A DNA stretch of 64,000 nucleotides from contig NZ_JAHCDA010000001.1 of the NCBI RefSeq assembly GCF_018413645.1, forward strand, positions 1,612,001 to 1,676,000, in the 5' to 3' direction. This DNA comes from Roseococcus pinisoli. Its GTDB lineage: Bacteria; Pseudomonadota; Alphaproteobacteria; Acetobacterales; Acetobacteraceae. Position numbers and translations under genes: made by a program. A model generated the notes under the pieces. The model was not told the origin of the DNA. It ran no database searches and saw only the letters and a program-made list of their open reading frames with translations. Of this stretch, positions 17,528 through 25,757 are shown piece after piece (position 1 is the stretch's first letter; every line of letters begins with the position of its first letter).

Positions 17528-18241
17528 ATGCGCGGGATCGACGAATTCGGGGCCGCGGACGGCCTGTTCCGGAAGCTGCGCGCCGCCTCGGGCGCGGACT
17601 GGGCGGGCTACACCTGGCACCCCTTCGTCCAGCAGCTTTCGGCCGGCACGCTGCCGCTGAAGGCCTTTCAGCACTACCTGATCCAGGACTACCTGTTCCT
17701 GACCCACTTCGCGCGGGCCAAGGCGCTCGCCGTCGTGAAGGGCGAGAGCCTTGCCGCCATGCGCGAGAAGGCGGCCTCGGTCCTCGCCATCCTCGACGAG
17801 ACGCTGCTGCACCTGAAGTACTGCGCGGAATGGGGGCTCACCGAGGAGCAGGTGACGCGCATCCCCGAGACGATGGAGACGGTCAGCTACACCCGCTGGG
17901 TGATGGACCGCGGCCTGCACGGCGACATCCTGGACCTCGAGATCGCGCTGGTGCCCTGCACCGTGGGCTACGGCGAGGTGGCGCGACGCATCCTGGCCGA
18001 TTCCAACCGCCTGGTGGAGGGCAACCCCTACCAGTCCTGGATCGAGACCTATGGCGGCGACGGCTACCAGGCGCTGGCCGAGGGCGCGGCGAAGCGCATC
18101 GATGCGCTGGGCCGCAGCCATGGCGGCGAGGCGCGCTTCCAAACCCTGCTGCGCGACTTCTCCATGGCCGCGCGGCTGGAACAGCGCTTCTGGCAGCAGG
18201 GGCTGGATGCGTGCCGCGCGGACAAGATCGGGAATGGCTAG
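17528..18241 (+). CDS. tenA: TenA-family thiaminase II / aminopyrimidine aminohydrolase
   Basis: The 237-residue all-helical protein matches TenA: TWHPFVQQLSAGTLPLKAFQHYLIQDYLFL, ARAKALAV, and the catalytic Cys144 in VPCTVGYGE. The family salvages the thiamine pyrimidine by hydrolysing formylaminopyrimidine or aminopyrimidine. No TPP riboswitch or other thi gene is visible here. It begins four bases after the ferredoxin stop, so it is in the sulfur operon; thiazole synthesis also uses desulfurase sulfur, which may explain the linkage. Confidence 0.9.
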   Translation: MRGIDEFGAADGLFRKLRAASGADWAGYTWHPFVQQLSAGTLPLKAFQHYLIQDYLFLTHFARAKALAVVKGESLAAMREKAASVLAILDETLLHLKYCAEWGLTEEQVTRIPETMETVSYTRWVMDRGLHGDILDLEIALVPCTVGYGEVARRILADSNRLVEGNPYQSWIETYGGDGYQALAEGAAKRIDALGRSHGGEARFQTLLRDFSMAARLEQRFWQQGLDACRADKIGNG

Positions 18242-18361
18242 CGCCGCGCTCGCCGTATCCGGCCGCATGGCGGCCGGCGCCGCCCACTCGACCTTCGGGC
18301 TGGGCGCTTCTGCAGCGCGGCGAAGCCAAGGCGGCGGAGCCGCCGCCCGGCGTTTGAGGGC

Positions 18362-19426
18362 ATGAAAATTCTTGTCGCCATGTCCGGCGGCGTGGACTCG
18401 TCGGTCGTCGCCGCGCTGCTGCACGAGCAGGGGCATGAGGTCGTCGGCGCCACGCTGCAGCTCTACGACCATGGCGCCGCCGTCCAGAAGAAGGGCGCCT
18501 GCTGCGCCGGTCAGGACATCCACGACGCGCGCAACGTGGCGGAAAACCTGGGCATCCCGCATTATGTGCTGGACCGCGAGCAGCGCTTCCGCGAGGCCGT
18601 GATCCAGGACTTCGCCGACAGCTACGCGCGCGGCGAGACGCCCATCCCCTGCATCCGCTGCAACCAGACGGTGAAGTTCCACGACCTGACGGAGTTGGCC
18701 GCCGACCTCGGCTGCGAGGCGCTGGCCACGGGCCATTACGCGCGCCGCCTCGACGGGCCGGACGGGCCGGAACTGCACCAGGCCGTGGATCCGGTGCGCG
18801 ACCAGTCCTACTTCCTGGCGCAGACGACGCGCGCGCAGCTGGCGAAGACGCTCTTCCCGCTCGGCGGCTACGCCACCAAGGCCGAGGTGCGGGCCGAGGC
18901 CGTGCGGCTCGGCGTGGCGGTGGCGGAAAAGCCCGACAGCCAGGACATCTGTTTCGTGCCCACCGGGACCTATTCCGACGTGGTGGGAAAATTCCGGCCC
19001 GAGGCGCTGGAGCCGGGTGAGATCGTGGACGTTGCGGGAAATGTCCTGGGCACGCATCGCGGGCTGGCGCGCTACACGGTGGGGCAGGGGCGCGGGCTGG
19101 GCCTCTCCCGGCGCGAGGACGAGGCGCCGCTCTATGTGGCCGAGCTGGATGCCAAGCGCCGCCGCGTGGTGGTCGCGCATCGCGAGAAGCTGGCGCAGAC
19201 GCGCATCCGCGTGGGCGACGTGAACTGGCTGATCGATCCGCCGCAGGGCGCCTTCCGCTGCGAGGCGAAGCTGCGCGGGCGTGAGCGCCCGGCGGGGATG
19301 ACGGCGGAATGGGACGGCGCGGAGTTGGTGCTCACGCCGGATGCGCCGGGCATCGCGGCGCCGGGGCAGGCGGCGGTTCTGTACCAGGATGGGCGGGTGG
19401 TCGCGGGTGGCGCCATCCGGAGTTAG
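18362..19426 (+). CDS. mnmA: tRNA-uridine 2-sulfurtransferase MnmA
   Basis: It thiolates uridine 34 of tRNA-Lys/Glu/Gln using persulfide sulfur from a desulfurase. The 354-residue protein has the PP-loop MSGGVDSS (7-14), Cys100 in PCIRCNQT, and Cys197 in PDSQDICF, which match E. coli Cys102 and Cys199. A 120-bp gap rich in palindromes (for example GGCCGC, ATG loop, GCGGCC at 18261-18275) separates it from tenA, so it may have its own promoter. Upstream desulfurases are the likely sulfur donors. Confidence 0.96.
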   Translation: MKILVAMSGGVDSSVVAALLHEQGHEVVGATLQLYDHGAAVQKKGACCAGQDIHDARNVAENLGIPHYVLDREQRFREAVIQDFADSYARGETPIPCIRCNQTVKFHDLTELAADLGCEALATGHYARRLDGPDGPELHQAVDPVRDQSYFLAQTTRAQLAKTLFPLGGYATKAEVRAEAVRLGVAVAEKPDSQDICFVPTGTYSDVVGKFRPEALEPGEIVDVAGNVLGTHRGLARYTVGQGRGLGLSRREDEAPLYVAELDAKRRRVVVAHREKLAQTRIRVGDVNWLIDPPQGAFRCEAKLRGRERPAGMTAEWDGAELVLTPDAPGIAAPGQAAVLYQDGRVVAGGAIRS

Positions 19427-19449
19427 GCGGCCAGTTTCAGCTGGCCGCC
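19426..19449 (+). terminator. hairpin after mnmA
   Basis: GGCGGCCAG and CTGGCCGCC form a perfect 9-bp stem with a six-base loop that starts on the last base of the mnmA stop codon. No T-run follows, so termination would be weak or protein-assisted. Confidence 0.5.
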
Positions 19450-19531
19450 GGACTGATCCGGGCCGGTTCGCCCCTGACGTCCTTCAATACACAACGCTTG
19501 TCGAGGATCGGCCGCCATTGGGCTGATCGCG

Positions 19532-20428
19532 CTACCGGATGCGTTCGATCTCCCGGTCGATCCGCGCCGCAAGCCCTTCGCTCACCTCCGTCATCGGCAA
19601 CCGCACCTCGGGGCTGTCGATGAGCCCGGCACGCCAGAGCCAATGCTTGATCGGGGCCGGGCTCGGCTCCGCGAAGAGCAGCGGCGGAAGGTCGGCCAGC
19701 CGCCGCCAATCGGCCAGCGCGCCGGGCTGGTCGCCGCATAGCAGCTTCTCCCGGACGTCGGCGAAATCGCGCGTCCGGACATGGGCGGAGGCCAGGATGC
19801 CGCCATCGGCGCCCTGGGTCAGGGCGGAATAGAAGAACGGATCCTCGCCCGTCAGCACGGCGAAACCGGAGGGCCTGCGGCACGTCAGGTCGAAGGATTG
19901 CGCCGGGTCGGCCGAGCAGTCCTTCACGCCGATGATCCGGGGATGCCGCGCCAGTTCCAGCATCGCCTCGTTCCGGAGGTTCACGCCGGTCCGGTAGGGG
20001 ATGTTGTAGATCAGGATCGGCTTGTCCGTGGCCTCTGCCAGCGCCGAGAAATGGCGCCGCAGCCCCTCCTGGGAGGGGCGCGTGTAGTAGGGGCAGGTGA
20101 TCAGGTAGCCCTGGATCGGCCAGGAGGCCGTGTGGGCCAGTTCCGCTGCGACCTGGCGCGTGTAGCTGCCGGAGATGCCGAGGAAGATCGGCAGGGGCCG
20201 CCCAATGCGCGCCAACTCCTCCGCCGAGACGGCGACGAGGCGTTCGACCTCGGCCTCGTCCAGGGTCATGCCCTCGCCGGTCGTGGCGGCCAGGATCAGG
20301 CCGTCGATCGGTTCCGCGGCATAGTGCCGCAGCATCCGACGCAGAGAGGTTTCGTCGAGCGCGCCGTCGCGGAAGGGCGTGACGAGCGGCAGCCAGATGC
20401 CCTGCAGCGTCGATTGTTCGGTTTCCAT
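19532..20428 (-). CDS. dihydrodipicolinate synthase/N-acetylneuraminate lyase-family aldolase
   Basis: A class I aldolase fold of 298 residues: GIWLPLVTPFRDGALD, LAATTGEG, the proton-relay Tyr in IYNIPYRTG, and the Schiff-base Lys in IIGVKDCS. It resembles DapA but stands alone and not with lysine genes, so it may be a catabolic member of the superfamily. The start at 20428 is chosen because GAAGGAG lies ten bases upstream; the ATG at 20437 is too close to that site. The stop is 105 bp from the convergent mnmA. Confidence 0.88.
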   Translation of the reverse strand: METEQSTLQGIWLPLVTPFRDGALDETSLRRMLRHYAAEPIDGLILAATTGEGMTLDEAEVERLVAVSAEELARIGRPLPIFLGISGSYTRQVAAELAHTASWPIQGYLITCPYYTRPSQEGLRRHFSALAEATDKPILIYNIPYRTGVNLRNEAMLELARHPRIIGVKDCSADPAQSFDLTCRRPSGFAVLTGEDPFFYSALTQGADGGILASAHVRTRDFADVREKLLCGDQPGALADWRRLADLPPLLFAEPSPAPIKHWLWRAGLIDSPEVRLPMTEVSEGLAARIDREIERIR

Positions 20429-20541
20429 GAAATCCATCTCCTTCGAAAGGCCGGAGACGGAACTTCAGCGAACCCCGTCCAACCGGCGGGGTCCAATTCG
20501 ATCCTGGAACGCTACAGTTTCAGCGCGCGCAAAGATCCAAG

Positions 20542-20564
20542 GTCCCCGGAGCGGGGACTTTTTT
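20542..20564 (+). terminator. plus-strand intrinsic terminator between two minus-strand genes
   Basis: GTCCCC, a five-base loop and GGGGAC form the stem, followed by TTTTTT. It points rightward, but both neighbouring genes are leftward. Any transcript ending here would be antisense or a small RNA; a second small hairpin (CCCCG/CGGGG) lies about 50 bp upstream. Confidence 0.6.
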
Positions 20565-20629
20565 CGACGTCGCGGGCTTGGTGCTGCAGAAGTTCACGGG
20601 GGCAGCCTTCACCATCGCGGCCTCTGCCG

Positions 20630-22324
20630 TCAAGCCGAGGGCGTCAGCCGCCCCTCATGCACGACCTTCCCGCCGACCATCGTCAGCTCTGACGCCACGT
20701 CCTTCAGCGCTGGCAGCTCCACCGTCAGCGGGTCCGCCGTCAGCACCGCGAGGTCGGCCAGCTTCCCCACCTCGATCGCGCCCTTGTCCTTCTCCGACAT
20801 GGTCAGATAGGCGCCCGCATTCGTTGCGGCGCGGATGGCGCTTTCGCGGCTGACGGCCTGGCTCTCGCCCACCATCCGCTGGGTCTGCAGGCTCATGCGC
20901 GAGACCGCCTGCCACATCGGGTAGAAGAGCGAGACGGGCACGTTGTCCGTCGCCAGCGAATAGGTGATGCCCGCCTCCTCCAGCCAGCGCAGCGGCGAGA
21001 TGGCGTCCTCGTCGGGCAGGCCGTGGCGCTCCTGCAGCAGGTGGCCTTCCTTGTAGATGTAGCGGTTGGTGTGGGTGCTCAGCACCAGGCCGAGGTCGCG
21101 GATCTTGCTCACCTGCTCGCGGCTCAGCACGGCGATATGGCCCAGCACCCAGCGCAGGTCGCGGATCGGCACCACCTCGTTCACCTCGGCGAAAAGGTCG
21201 AGCATGTTGGGCCAGATGCCGATGGCGCGGATGCCGTTCCGCGCGCAGGCGATCAGCATCTCCTTCGCGCGCTCGCGCTCCAGCCCCATGTCGTAGTTGA
21301 AGCCGGCCCAGCCCGTGTAGGGCGCGGCCTGGGCGCGCACGGCGTTGTCGGTCGTGCGGCCGATCTCGGTGATGATGCCCGAAAGGCGCAGCATGTCGTC
21401 GCCGAAGCCCGCGCCGGCGAGCTGATGCGCCCAGCCGCCGATGATCCGCTCCATCGGCACGTCCTCCATCCCGCGCCAGTCCGGGCTGAAGGCGAGGTGG
21501 GAGCGCATGGTGAGCTTTCCGGCCGCGTGCACCTGCCGGTAGGCCGACAGCACCTCGGAGGCGACGCCGTGCTCCTCATAGACGCTGGTGGTGCCGAAGG
21601 CGTGGTACCAGGCCGTGGAGCGGGGCAGGGCGGCCACGCGCTGCGCAACCGTGAAGCCGGGCGCCATGTGGAAGAGCGAGAGCTCCACCAGGGGCACGAA
21701 GCCGCGCTCGGTGAAGATGCCGTTGGGCTCGCCCGCCGCGTCCTTCTCTATGGTCACGGTGGGGTGTGGCGGCGCCGTCTCGCGCGTCACGCCGGCCAGC
21801 CGCAGCGCGCGGGTATTGGCGAGGGAGACGAGCGGCTGGCTGTGCCGCCAGTAGCCCCAGATGGAGCGGATATAGACCGGGTTGTCCGGCGCGGCGTCGT
21901 CCAGCTCCTGCCGGGTGGGCCAGCGGCCCTCGGCCAGCGATTCGGGCAGGCCGAAGTAGAAGGGCGGCTCGCCGATCGGCATGGTGACGATCCATTCGCC
22001 CGGCGCCTTGTCCTTCGCGAGCTCGGCGATGCGGGCCTGGATCTCGGGAATGGAGCGGCAGCCGGCCAGCGAGGGGAAGACGGATTTCAGGCCCTCGCGG
22101 TCCATGTGCGCGTGGCCGTCGATAAGGCCGGGCAGCACGGCGCGGCCGTTCAGCGCGATCGACTGGGTGTGCGGGGCGCGGTGGCGCTCGACCATCGCGG
22201 CTTCGCCGACGGCGATGAAGCGGCCGGCCCGGATGGCGACGGATTCGGCGATGCTGAAGCGCGAATCGGCGGTGATGATCTTGCCGCCGGAGAGGATCAG
22301 ATCGGCGGGTTCGTGCGTGCTCAA
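20630..22324 (-). CDS. YtcJ-like amidohydrolase
   Basis: A cytoplasmic amidohydrolase of the YtcJ group (about 564 residues from this start). It has ADLILSGGKIITAD at the N-terminus, the metal-binding DGHAHMD, and a C-terminal KLADLAVLTADPL, as in family members that hydrolyse N-acyl or amide bonds. The start is uncertain: TTG at 22324 is preceded by GGAGAG and gives the usual N-terminus, while an upstream ATG at 22384 or later would add an Arg-rich tail. The gene upstream on the other strand is tRNA-Met. Confidence 0.82.
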   Translation of the reverse strand: MSTHEPADLILSGGKIITADSRFSIAESVAIRAGRFIAVGEAAMVERHRAPHTQSIALNGRAVLPGLIDGHAHMDREGLKSVFPSLAGCRSIPEIQARIAELAKDKAPGEWIVTMPIGEPPFYFGLPESLAEGRWPTRQELDDAAPDNPVYIRSIWGYWRHSQPLVSLANTRALRLAGVTRETAPPHPTVTIEKDAAGEPNGIFTERGFVPLVELSLFHMAPGFTVAQRVAALPRSTAWYHAFGTTSVYEEHGVASEVLSAYRQVHAAGKLTMRSHLAFSPDWRGMEDVPMERIIGGWAHQLAGAGFGDDMLRLSGIITEIGRTTDNAVRAQAAPYTGWAGFNYDMGLERERAKEMLIACARNGIRAIGIWPNMLDLFAEVNEVVPIRDLRWVLGHIAVLSREQVSKIRDLGLVLSTHTNRYIYKEGHLLQERHGLPDEDAISPLRWLEEAGITYSLATDNVPVSLFYPMWQAVSRMSLQTQRMVGESQAVSRESAIRAATNAGAYLTMSEKDKGAIEVGKLADLAVLTADPLTVELPALKDVASELTMVGGKVVHEGRLTPSA

Positions 22325-22526
22325 CTCAACTCTCCGGGTGATGGACGGCCTGGCGCGGCGGATCGGGGGCAGGGGTGGGCGCATCCTGGCGGAAAATCGC
22401 CGGGACGCCAGCTTGGCCGGCAGCAAGGGCCGTTTCCGGGTGCCGGCAGCGGCCTGCGAGGCACTTCGGCGCGAGGGTTCCATTGACAGCGGCAAAAGTG
22501 CCGATTACCTCCCGCCCTCACTGGAT

Positions 22527-22603
22527 GGCGGCGTAGCTCAGCTGGTTAGAGCACGGCACTCATAATGCCGGGGTCAGCGGTTCAAGTCCGCTCGCCGCTA
22601 CCA
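22527..22603 (+). tRNA. tRNA-Met(CAT), elongator type
   Basis: The cloverleaf is complete: acceptor GGCGGCG/CGCCGCT with a G-T first pair, D-arm GCTC...GAGC, anticodon stem CGGCA/TGCCG with loop CTCATAA (anticodon CAT), T-arm GCGG-TTCAAGT-CCGC and encoded CCA. The body looks like the alphaproteobacterial elongator tRNA-Met; tRNA-Ile2 (lysidine-modified CAT) is the alternative. Confidence 0.93.
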
Positions 22604-22950
22604 GGAATCCTTGGATTTCCTGGATTTGTCCATCCTTCTTCCGGGCAGGCCGGAACACCCAGCGAACCTTTAGCCCTCTTCGGCCGGGCATCAGTTGGGC
22701 CGTCACGCGCTCTGTCGCATGGCGTCATGCAGGTGGGCCGCGCTCACCGCTCCGTATTTCTCGCAGTCGCGGCCCCGAACTCCGACATGTACTGCAGATC
22801 GACATCCGCGGCCTCGTTGCATGGCCGGAAGTCGATCGGATCCGTGCTCCCGATCTCATGGTGCATCTTAATCGGCGCCCATCACCTCAGCAGAGGGCGC
22901 CCCGCCGGCGTTGTTGATCAACGCCATGCACATGCGCTGGAGGCCCTGAG
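22604..22950. other. 347-bp stretch without a recognised gene
   Basis: The GC content is lower than in the flanks. Only one short ORF looks at all gene-like: minus strand 22866 to 22744, 40 residues starting MHHEIGSTD, without a good ribosome site. I found no tRNA-adjacent integrase or attachment repeat. The right end carries the GST ribosome site (CTGGAGG). Confidence 0.4.
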
Positions 22951-23652
22951 ATGTCTGACTACGATCTCTACTACTGGTCCGTGCCGTTCCGTGGCCAGTT
23001 CGTCCGCGCGGTCCTGGCCTATGCGGGTAAGACCTGGACCGAAGGTGGAGACGCCGCGATCTCCGAATTGATGGGCGGGTCCGTGAAGGACATGCCGGTC
23101 CCGTTCATGGGCCCGCCCCTGCTGGTCGATAAGAAGGCAGATTTCGCCATCGCCGAGATGCCCGCCATCGTCCTGTATCTGGGCGAGACGCTGGACCTCC
23201 TGCCTGCCACCCCAGCGCTGCGCGCCCTGACCATGAAGATCGTCAACGACGCCAACGACGTGATCGATGAAATCACCCTCGATGGCGGCCGTCAGATGTG
23301 GACGGAAAAGCGCTGGCATGACTTCGTCCCTCGCCTGGAAAAGTGGATGTCGTTCTGGGAGGAGACGGGGCGGCGCCACGGGCTGAAGAAGGGCTCGGGC
23401 TTCCTTCTGGGCGGCGATGCGCCGGCCGTCGCGGACATCGTGACGGCCACCCTCTGGTCGACCATGACCGACCGCTTCTCCAGGATCGGGACGCTCCTGG
23501 AGAAGGCCGCCCCGAAGACCGCGGCGCTCACGCGACGGATCAGTGATCTGCCGCCCCTGGCCAACCTGGCTGCCCAGGCGCGGAAAGATTACGGCGATGC
23601 CTATTGCGGCGGACAGATCGAGGCGTCCTTGCGCAAGGTTCTCGACGCCTAG
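22951..23652 (+). CDS. glutathione S-transferase-family protein
   Basis: The 233-residue protein has the GST layout: an N-terminal thioredoxin-like half beginning DYDLYYWSVPFRGQFVRAVLAYAG, the EMPAIVLYLGETL segment carrying the glutathione-binding turn, then a helical half with FLLGGDAPAVADIVTATL (the N-capping box region). Its substrate is unknown. It has a Shine-Dalgarno CTGGAGG and stands alone after the tRNA. The terminator on its strand lies 220 bp downstream. Confidence 0.87.
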   Translation: MSDYDLYYWSVPFRGQFVRAVLAYAGKTWTEGGDAAISELMGGSVKDMPVPFMGPPLLVDKKADFAIAEMPAIVLYLGETLDLLPATPALRALTMKIVNDANDVIDEITLDGGRQMWTEKRWHDFVPRLEKWMSFWEETGRRHGLKKGSGFLLGGDAPAVADIVTATLWSTMTDRFSRIGTLLEKAAPKTAALTRRISDLPPLANLAAQARKDYGDAYCGGQIEASLRKVLDA

Positions 23653-23874
23653 CCGCGGCCCTTTTGGTTTCGGCGGGATCCTCGCATGAGCAGGCTTGCA
23701 TCCTTCAAGCTATCCGCCGGGAACTGGCGGAGCCTAATGGCCGCGGGGCGGCTCAGGACGGGCCGGAGCGGCACACCGCTCCGACAAAAAATCGGTCATC
23801 AACGGCCAGTCGCACGAGGCTCAGCGGCCGGTGTCTCGGGTTTGTCCGAACTGCCCGACCGCCTTCGTGCTTCA

Positions 23875-23905
23875 CGCCCGGCACCGAGAGGCGCCGGGCG
23901 TTTTT
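23875..23905 (+). terminator. plus-strand intrinsic terminator downstream of the GST gene
   Basis: CGCCCGGC and GCCGGGCG form a perfect 8-bp stem with a 10-base loop, followed by TTTTT. It is 222 bp after the GST stop and just before the end of the opposite-strand gene. It could end the GST mRNA or an independent short RNA starting in the gap. Confidence 0.8.
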
Positions 23906-23913
23906 GCCTGGGT

Positions 23914-24249
23914 TCAGCGGCCGCCCGTACCGGACGAAGATCCACCTGTCCCACCCGACGCGCCGCCTCCAGGCGTCCCGGGCGCCGTATTGGTACCCGG
24001 CGTCCCCCCGGGCGAGCTGTTGGAACCGCCCATCCCGCCGGTGGCGGAGCCGCCCATCGTCGGCGGAACGTTCGGCGCCGGCGAAGTCGGCGGCGCGACA
24101 CCGGGCGTGGTGGGCGGCGCGCCCGGCACGGTCGGGGACGGCGTGGGCTCGCCGGGGCGGGCAGGCGATGTCTGCGCCCAGGCGGCACCCGAGACGGTCA
24201 AGGCGGCGGCGAGGGCGAGTCCTCTGACGGCGAAGTCATATCGATTCAT
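23914..24249 (-). CDS. exported low-complexity Pro/Gly/Thr/Ser-rich protein
   Basis: The 111-residue protein has a signal peptide (LALAAALTVSGAAWA) and then only Pro, Gly, Thr, Ser and Ala-rich sequence with PG/GG/GT turns. I recognise no domain. The start has AAGGAAG about eight bases upstream. It is divergent from the RND efflux operon, sharing the 278-bp control region. It could be an envelope-associated disordered protein; a spurious ORF is possible but the signal peptide and ribosome site argue for a real gene. Confidence 0.6.
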   Translation of the reverse strand: MNRYDFAVRGLALAAALTVSGAAWAQTSPARPGEPTPSPTVPGAPPTTPGVAPPTSPAPNVPPTMGGSATGGMGGSNSSPGGTPGTNTAPGTPGGGASGGTGGSSSGTGGR

Positions 24250-24470
24250 CGAACGCTTCCTTCTTTGAGTTTCCGGCCCTTTCGGGTCCGTCACAGAAGG
24301 AACGGCCGGGAGCGTTGGTAAGTTGCCGACGTTACCTCGACCGGAAGCTGCGACGGCGGTTGGGCGCGCGAACGGGAGGCGTCGAGGCCAACACAATTCA
24401 TGAGCCTGCAACAGTGCTCGCACAGGTCTTCGCCGAGTTTGCTGCATCGCAGCGATATGGCTTGACCGAA

Positions 24471-24520
24471 TGGAAACTCACGAGTATCCAATTTCGAAAC
24501 TCAGAAGTTTCCATTTGGAA
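24471..24520. promoter_or_regulatory. tandem palindromes, likely repressor operator of the RND operon
   Basis: Two related palindromes lie 23 bp apart: GGAAACTCACGAGTATCC (24472-24489) and CGAAACTCAGAAGTTTCC (24495-24512). Both share GAAACTCA, and each has the form GAAACT-N4-AGTTTC or close to it. A third smaller palindrome, TTCCA-TT-TGGAA, ends 8 bp before the adaptor ATG. The placement suits binding of a dimeric TetR-type repressor, and such a gene follows the operon. Confidence 0.6.
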
Positions 24521-24527
24521 GGCCCGC

Positions 24528-25748
24528 ATGCCCCGTCTGTCACCCGTCCGGCCTTCTGGCACTCCCGCTTCCCTCGGGCGGCCCGCCCTTGGCCTCCTCG
24601 GCGCGCTGCTCCTGCTCGGCGCCTGCGATGAAAATCACGCGGCGACGCCCGCCGGGGCGCCCCCGCCGCCGGCCGTCACCGTCGTCACCCTTCGTCAGCA
24701 GCCCGTGACCATCACGACGGAGCTGCCGGGCCGGACCTCCGCCTTCCAGACGGCCGAGGTGCGCCCGCAGGTCGGCGGCGTGATCCGCGAGCGCCTCTTC
24801 ACCGAGGGCGCCGAGGTCCAGGCCGGCCAGCCGCTCTATCAGATCGATCCTGCGCCCTATCAGGCGGCCCTCGACAGCGCGCAGGCGACCCTCCAGCGCA
24901 ACGAGGCGACGGCGGCCTCCGCGACGGTCACCGTGAACCGCTATCGCCCGCTGGTCCGCGCACGGGCCGTCAGCCAGCAGGATCTCGACCTGGCCGAGGC
25001 CGCGCTGCGCCAGGCGCAGGCGGATGTGGCGCAGGCGCGCGCCGCCGTGCAGACCGCGCGCATCAACCTCGACTACACGACCGTCAATTCGCCCATCGCG
25101 GGGCGCACGGGGCGCTCCACCGTCACGCCCGGCGCGCTGGTCACTGCCCAGCAGGCGGCGTCCCTCGTCACCATCACGCAGCTCGACCCGATCTACGTGG
25201 ATGTGACGCAGCCCGCCGCGCGCGTCATGCGCCTGCGCCGCGATCTCGCGAACGGCACGCTGCGCCGCGACAGCTCGGGCCAGGCGGTCGTCCGCCTGAC
25301 GCTCGAGGACGGCACCGAATATCCCGAGGCCGGGCAGCTGCAGTTCTCCGAGGTCATCGTCGACCAGGGGACGGGCTCGATCACCATCCGCGCCGTCTTC
25401 CCCAATGCGCAGGGCCAGCTCATGCCCGGGCTCTTCGTCCGCGCCCGCATCGAGGAGGGCGTGACCGACCGCGCTCTCATGGTTCCGCAGCAGGCCGTCA
25501 CGCGCACGCCGCGCGGCGAGGCGACGGCGCTGGTGGTGGACGGTGAGGGCACCGTCGCCGCCCGCATCATCACGGCCGAGCGCGCCGTGGGCAACGCCTG
25601 GCTGGTCACCGGGGGCCTGAACGAGGGCGACCGCGTGATCGTCGAAGGCGTCCAGCGCGCACGGCCCGGCGGCAAGGTGAACGCCACCGAGACGACGCAG
25701 CAGGCGCTCAACGAGCGCGGCGCGGCCCCCGCCGCGACCACCCACTAG
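24528..25748 (+). CDS. RND efflux periplasmic adaptor (AcrA/MexA-like)
   Basis: This membrane-fusion protein links the inner-membrane pump to the outer-membrane channel. It has 406 residues, a lipoprotein signal ending LLLLGAC (Cys33), the lipoyl half-motif VRPQVGGVIRERLFTEGAEV, a coiled-coil hairpin (about 110-185), then ARINLDYTTVNSPIAGRTGR and the beta-barrel region. The start at 24528 puts the signal at the N-terminus; the open frame upstream is non-coding. The pump gene begins nine bases after the stop. Confidence 0.95.
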   Translation: MPRLSPVRPSGTPASLGRPALGLLGALLLLGACDENHAATPAGAPPPPAVTVVTLRQQPVTITTELPGRTSAFQTAEVRPQVGGVIRERLFTEGAEVQAGQPLYQIDPAPYQAALDSAQATLQRNEATAASATVTVNRYRPLVRARAVSQQDLDLAEAALRQAQADVAQARAAVQTARINLDYTTVNSPIAGRTGRSTVTPGALVTAQQAASLVTITQLDPIYVDVTQPAARVMRLRRDLANGTLRRDSSGQAVVRLTLEDGTEYPEAGQLQFSEVIVDQGTGSITIRAVFPNAQGQLMPGLFVRARIEEGVTDRALMVPQQAVTRTPRGEATALVVDGEGTVAARIITAERAVGNAWLVTGGLNEGDRVIVEGVQRARPGGKVNATETTQQALNERGAAPAATTH

Positions 25749-25757
25749 GCACCCGAC

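Noticed and set aside
17440-17530. TPP riboswitch before tenA
   Set aside because: The gap to fdx is only four bases; there is no room for an aptamer.
22744-22866. 40-residue minus-strand ORF (MHHEIGSTD...)
   Set aside because: It has no clear ribosome site and no recognisable family; too weak to list as a gene.
22527-22950. Integration site at tRNA-Met
   Set aside because: No direct repeat of the tRNA 3' end and no integrase or mobile gene is seen nearby.
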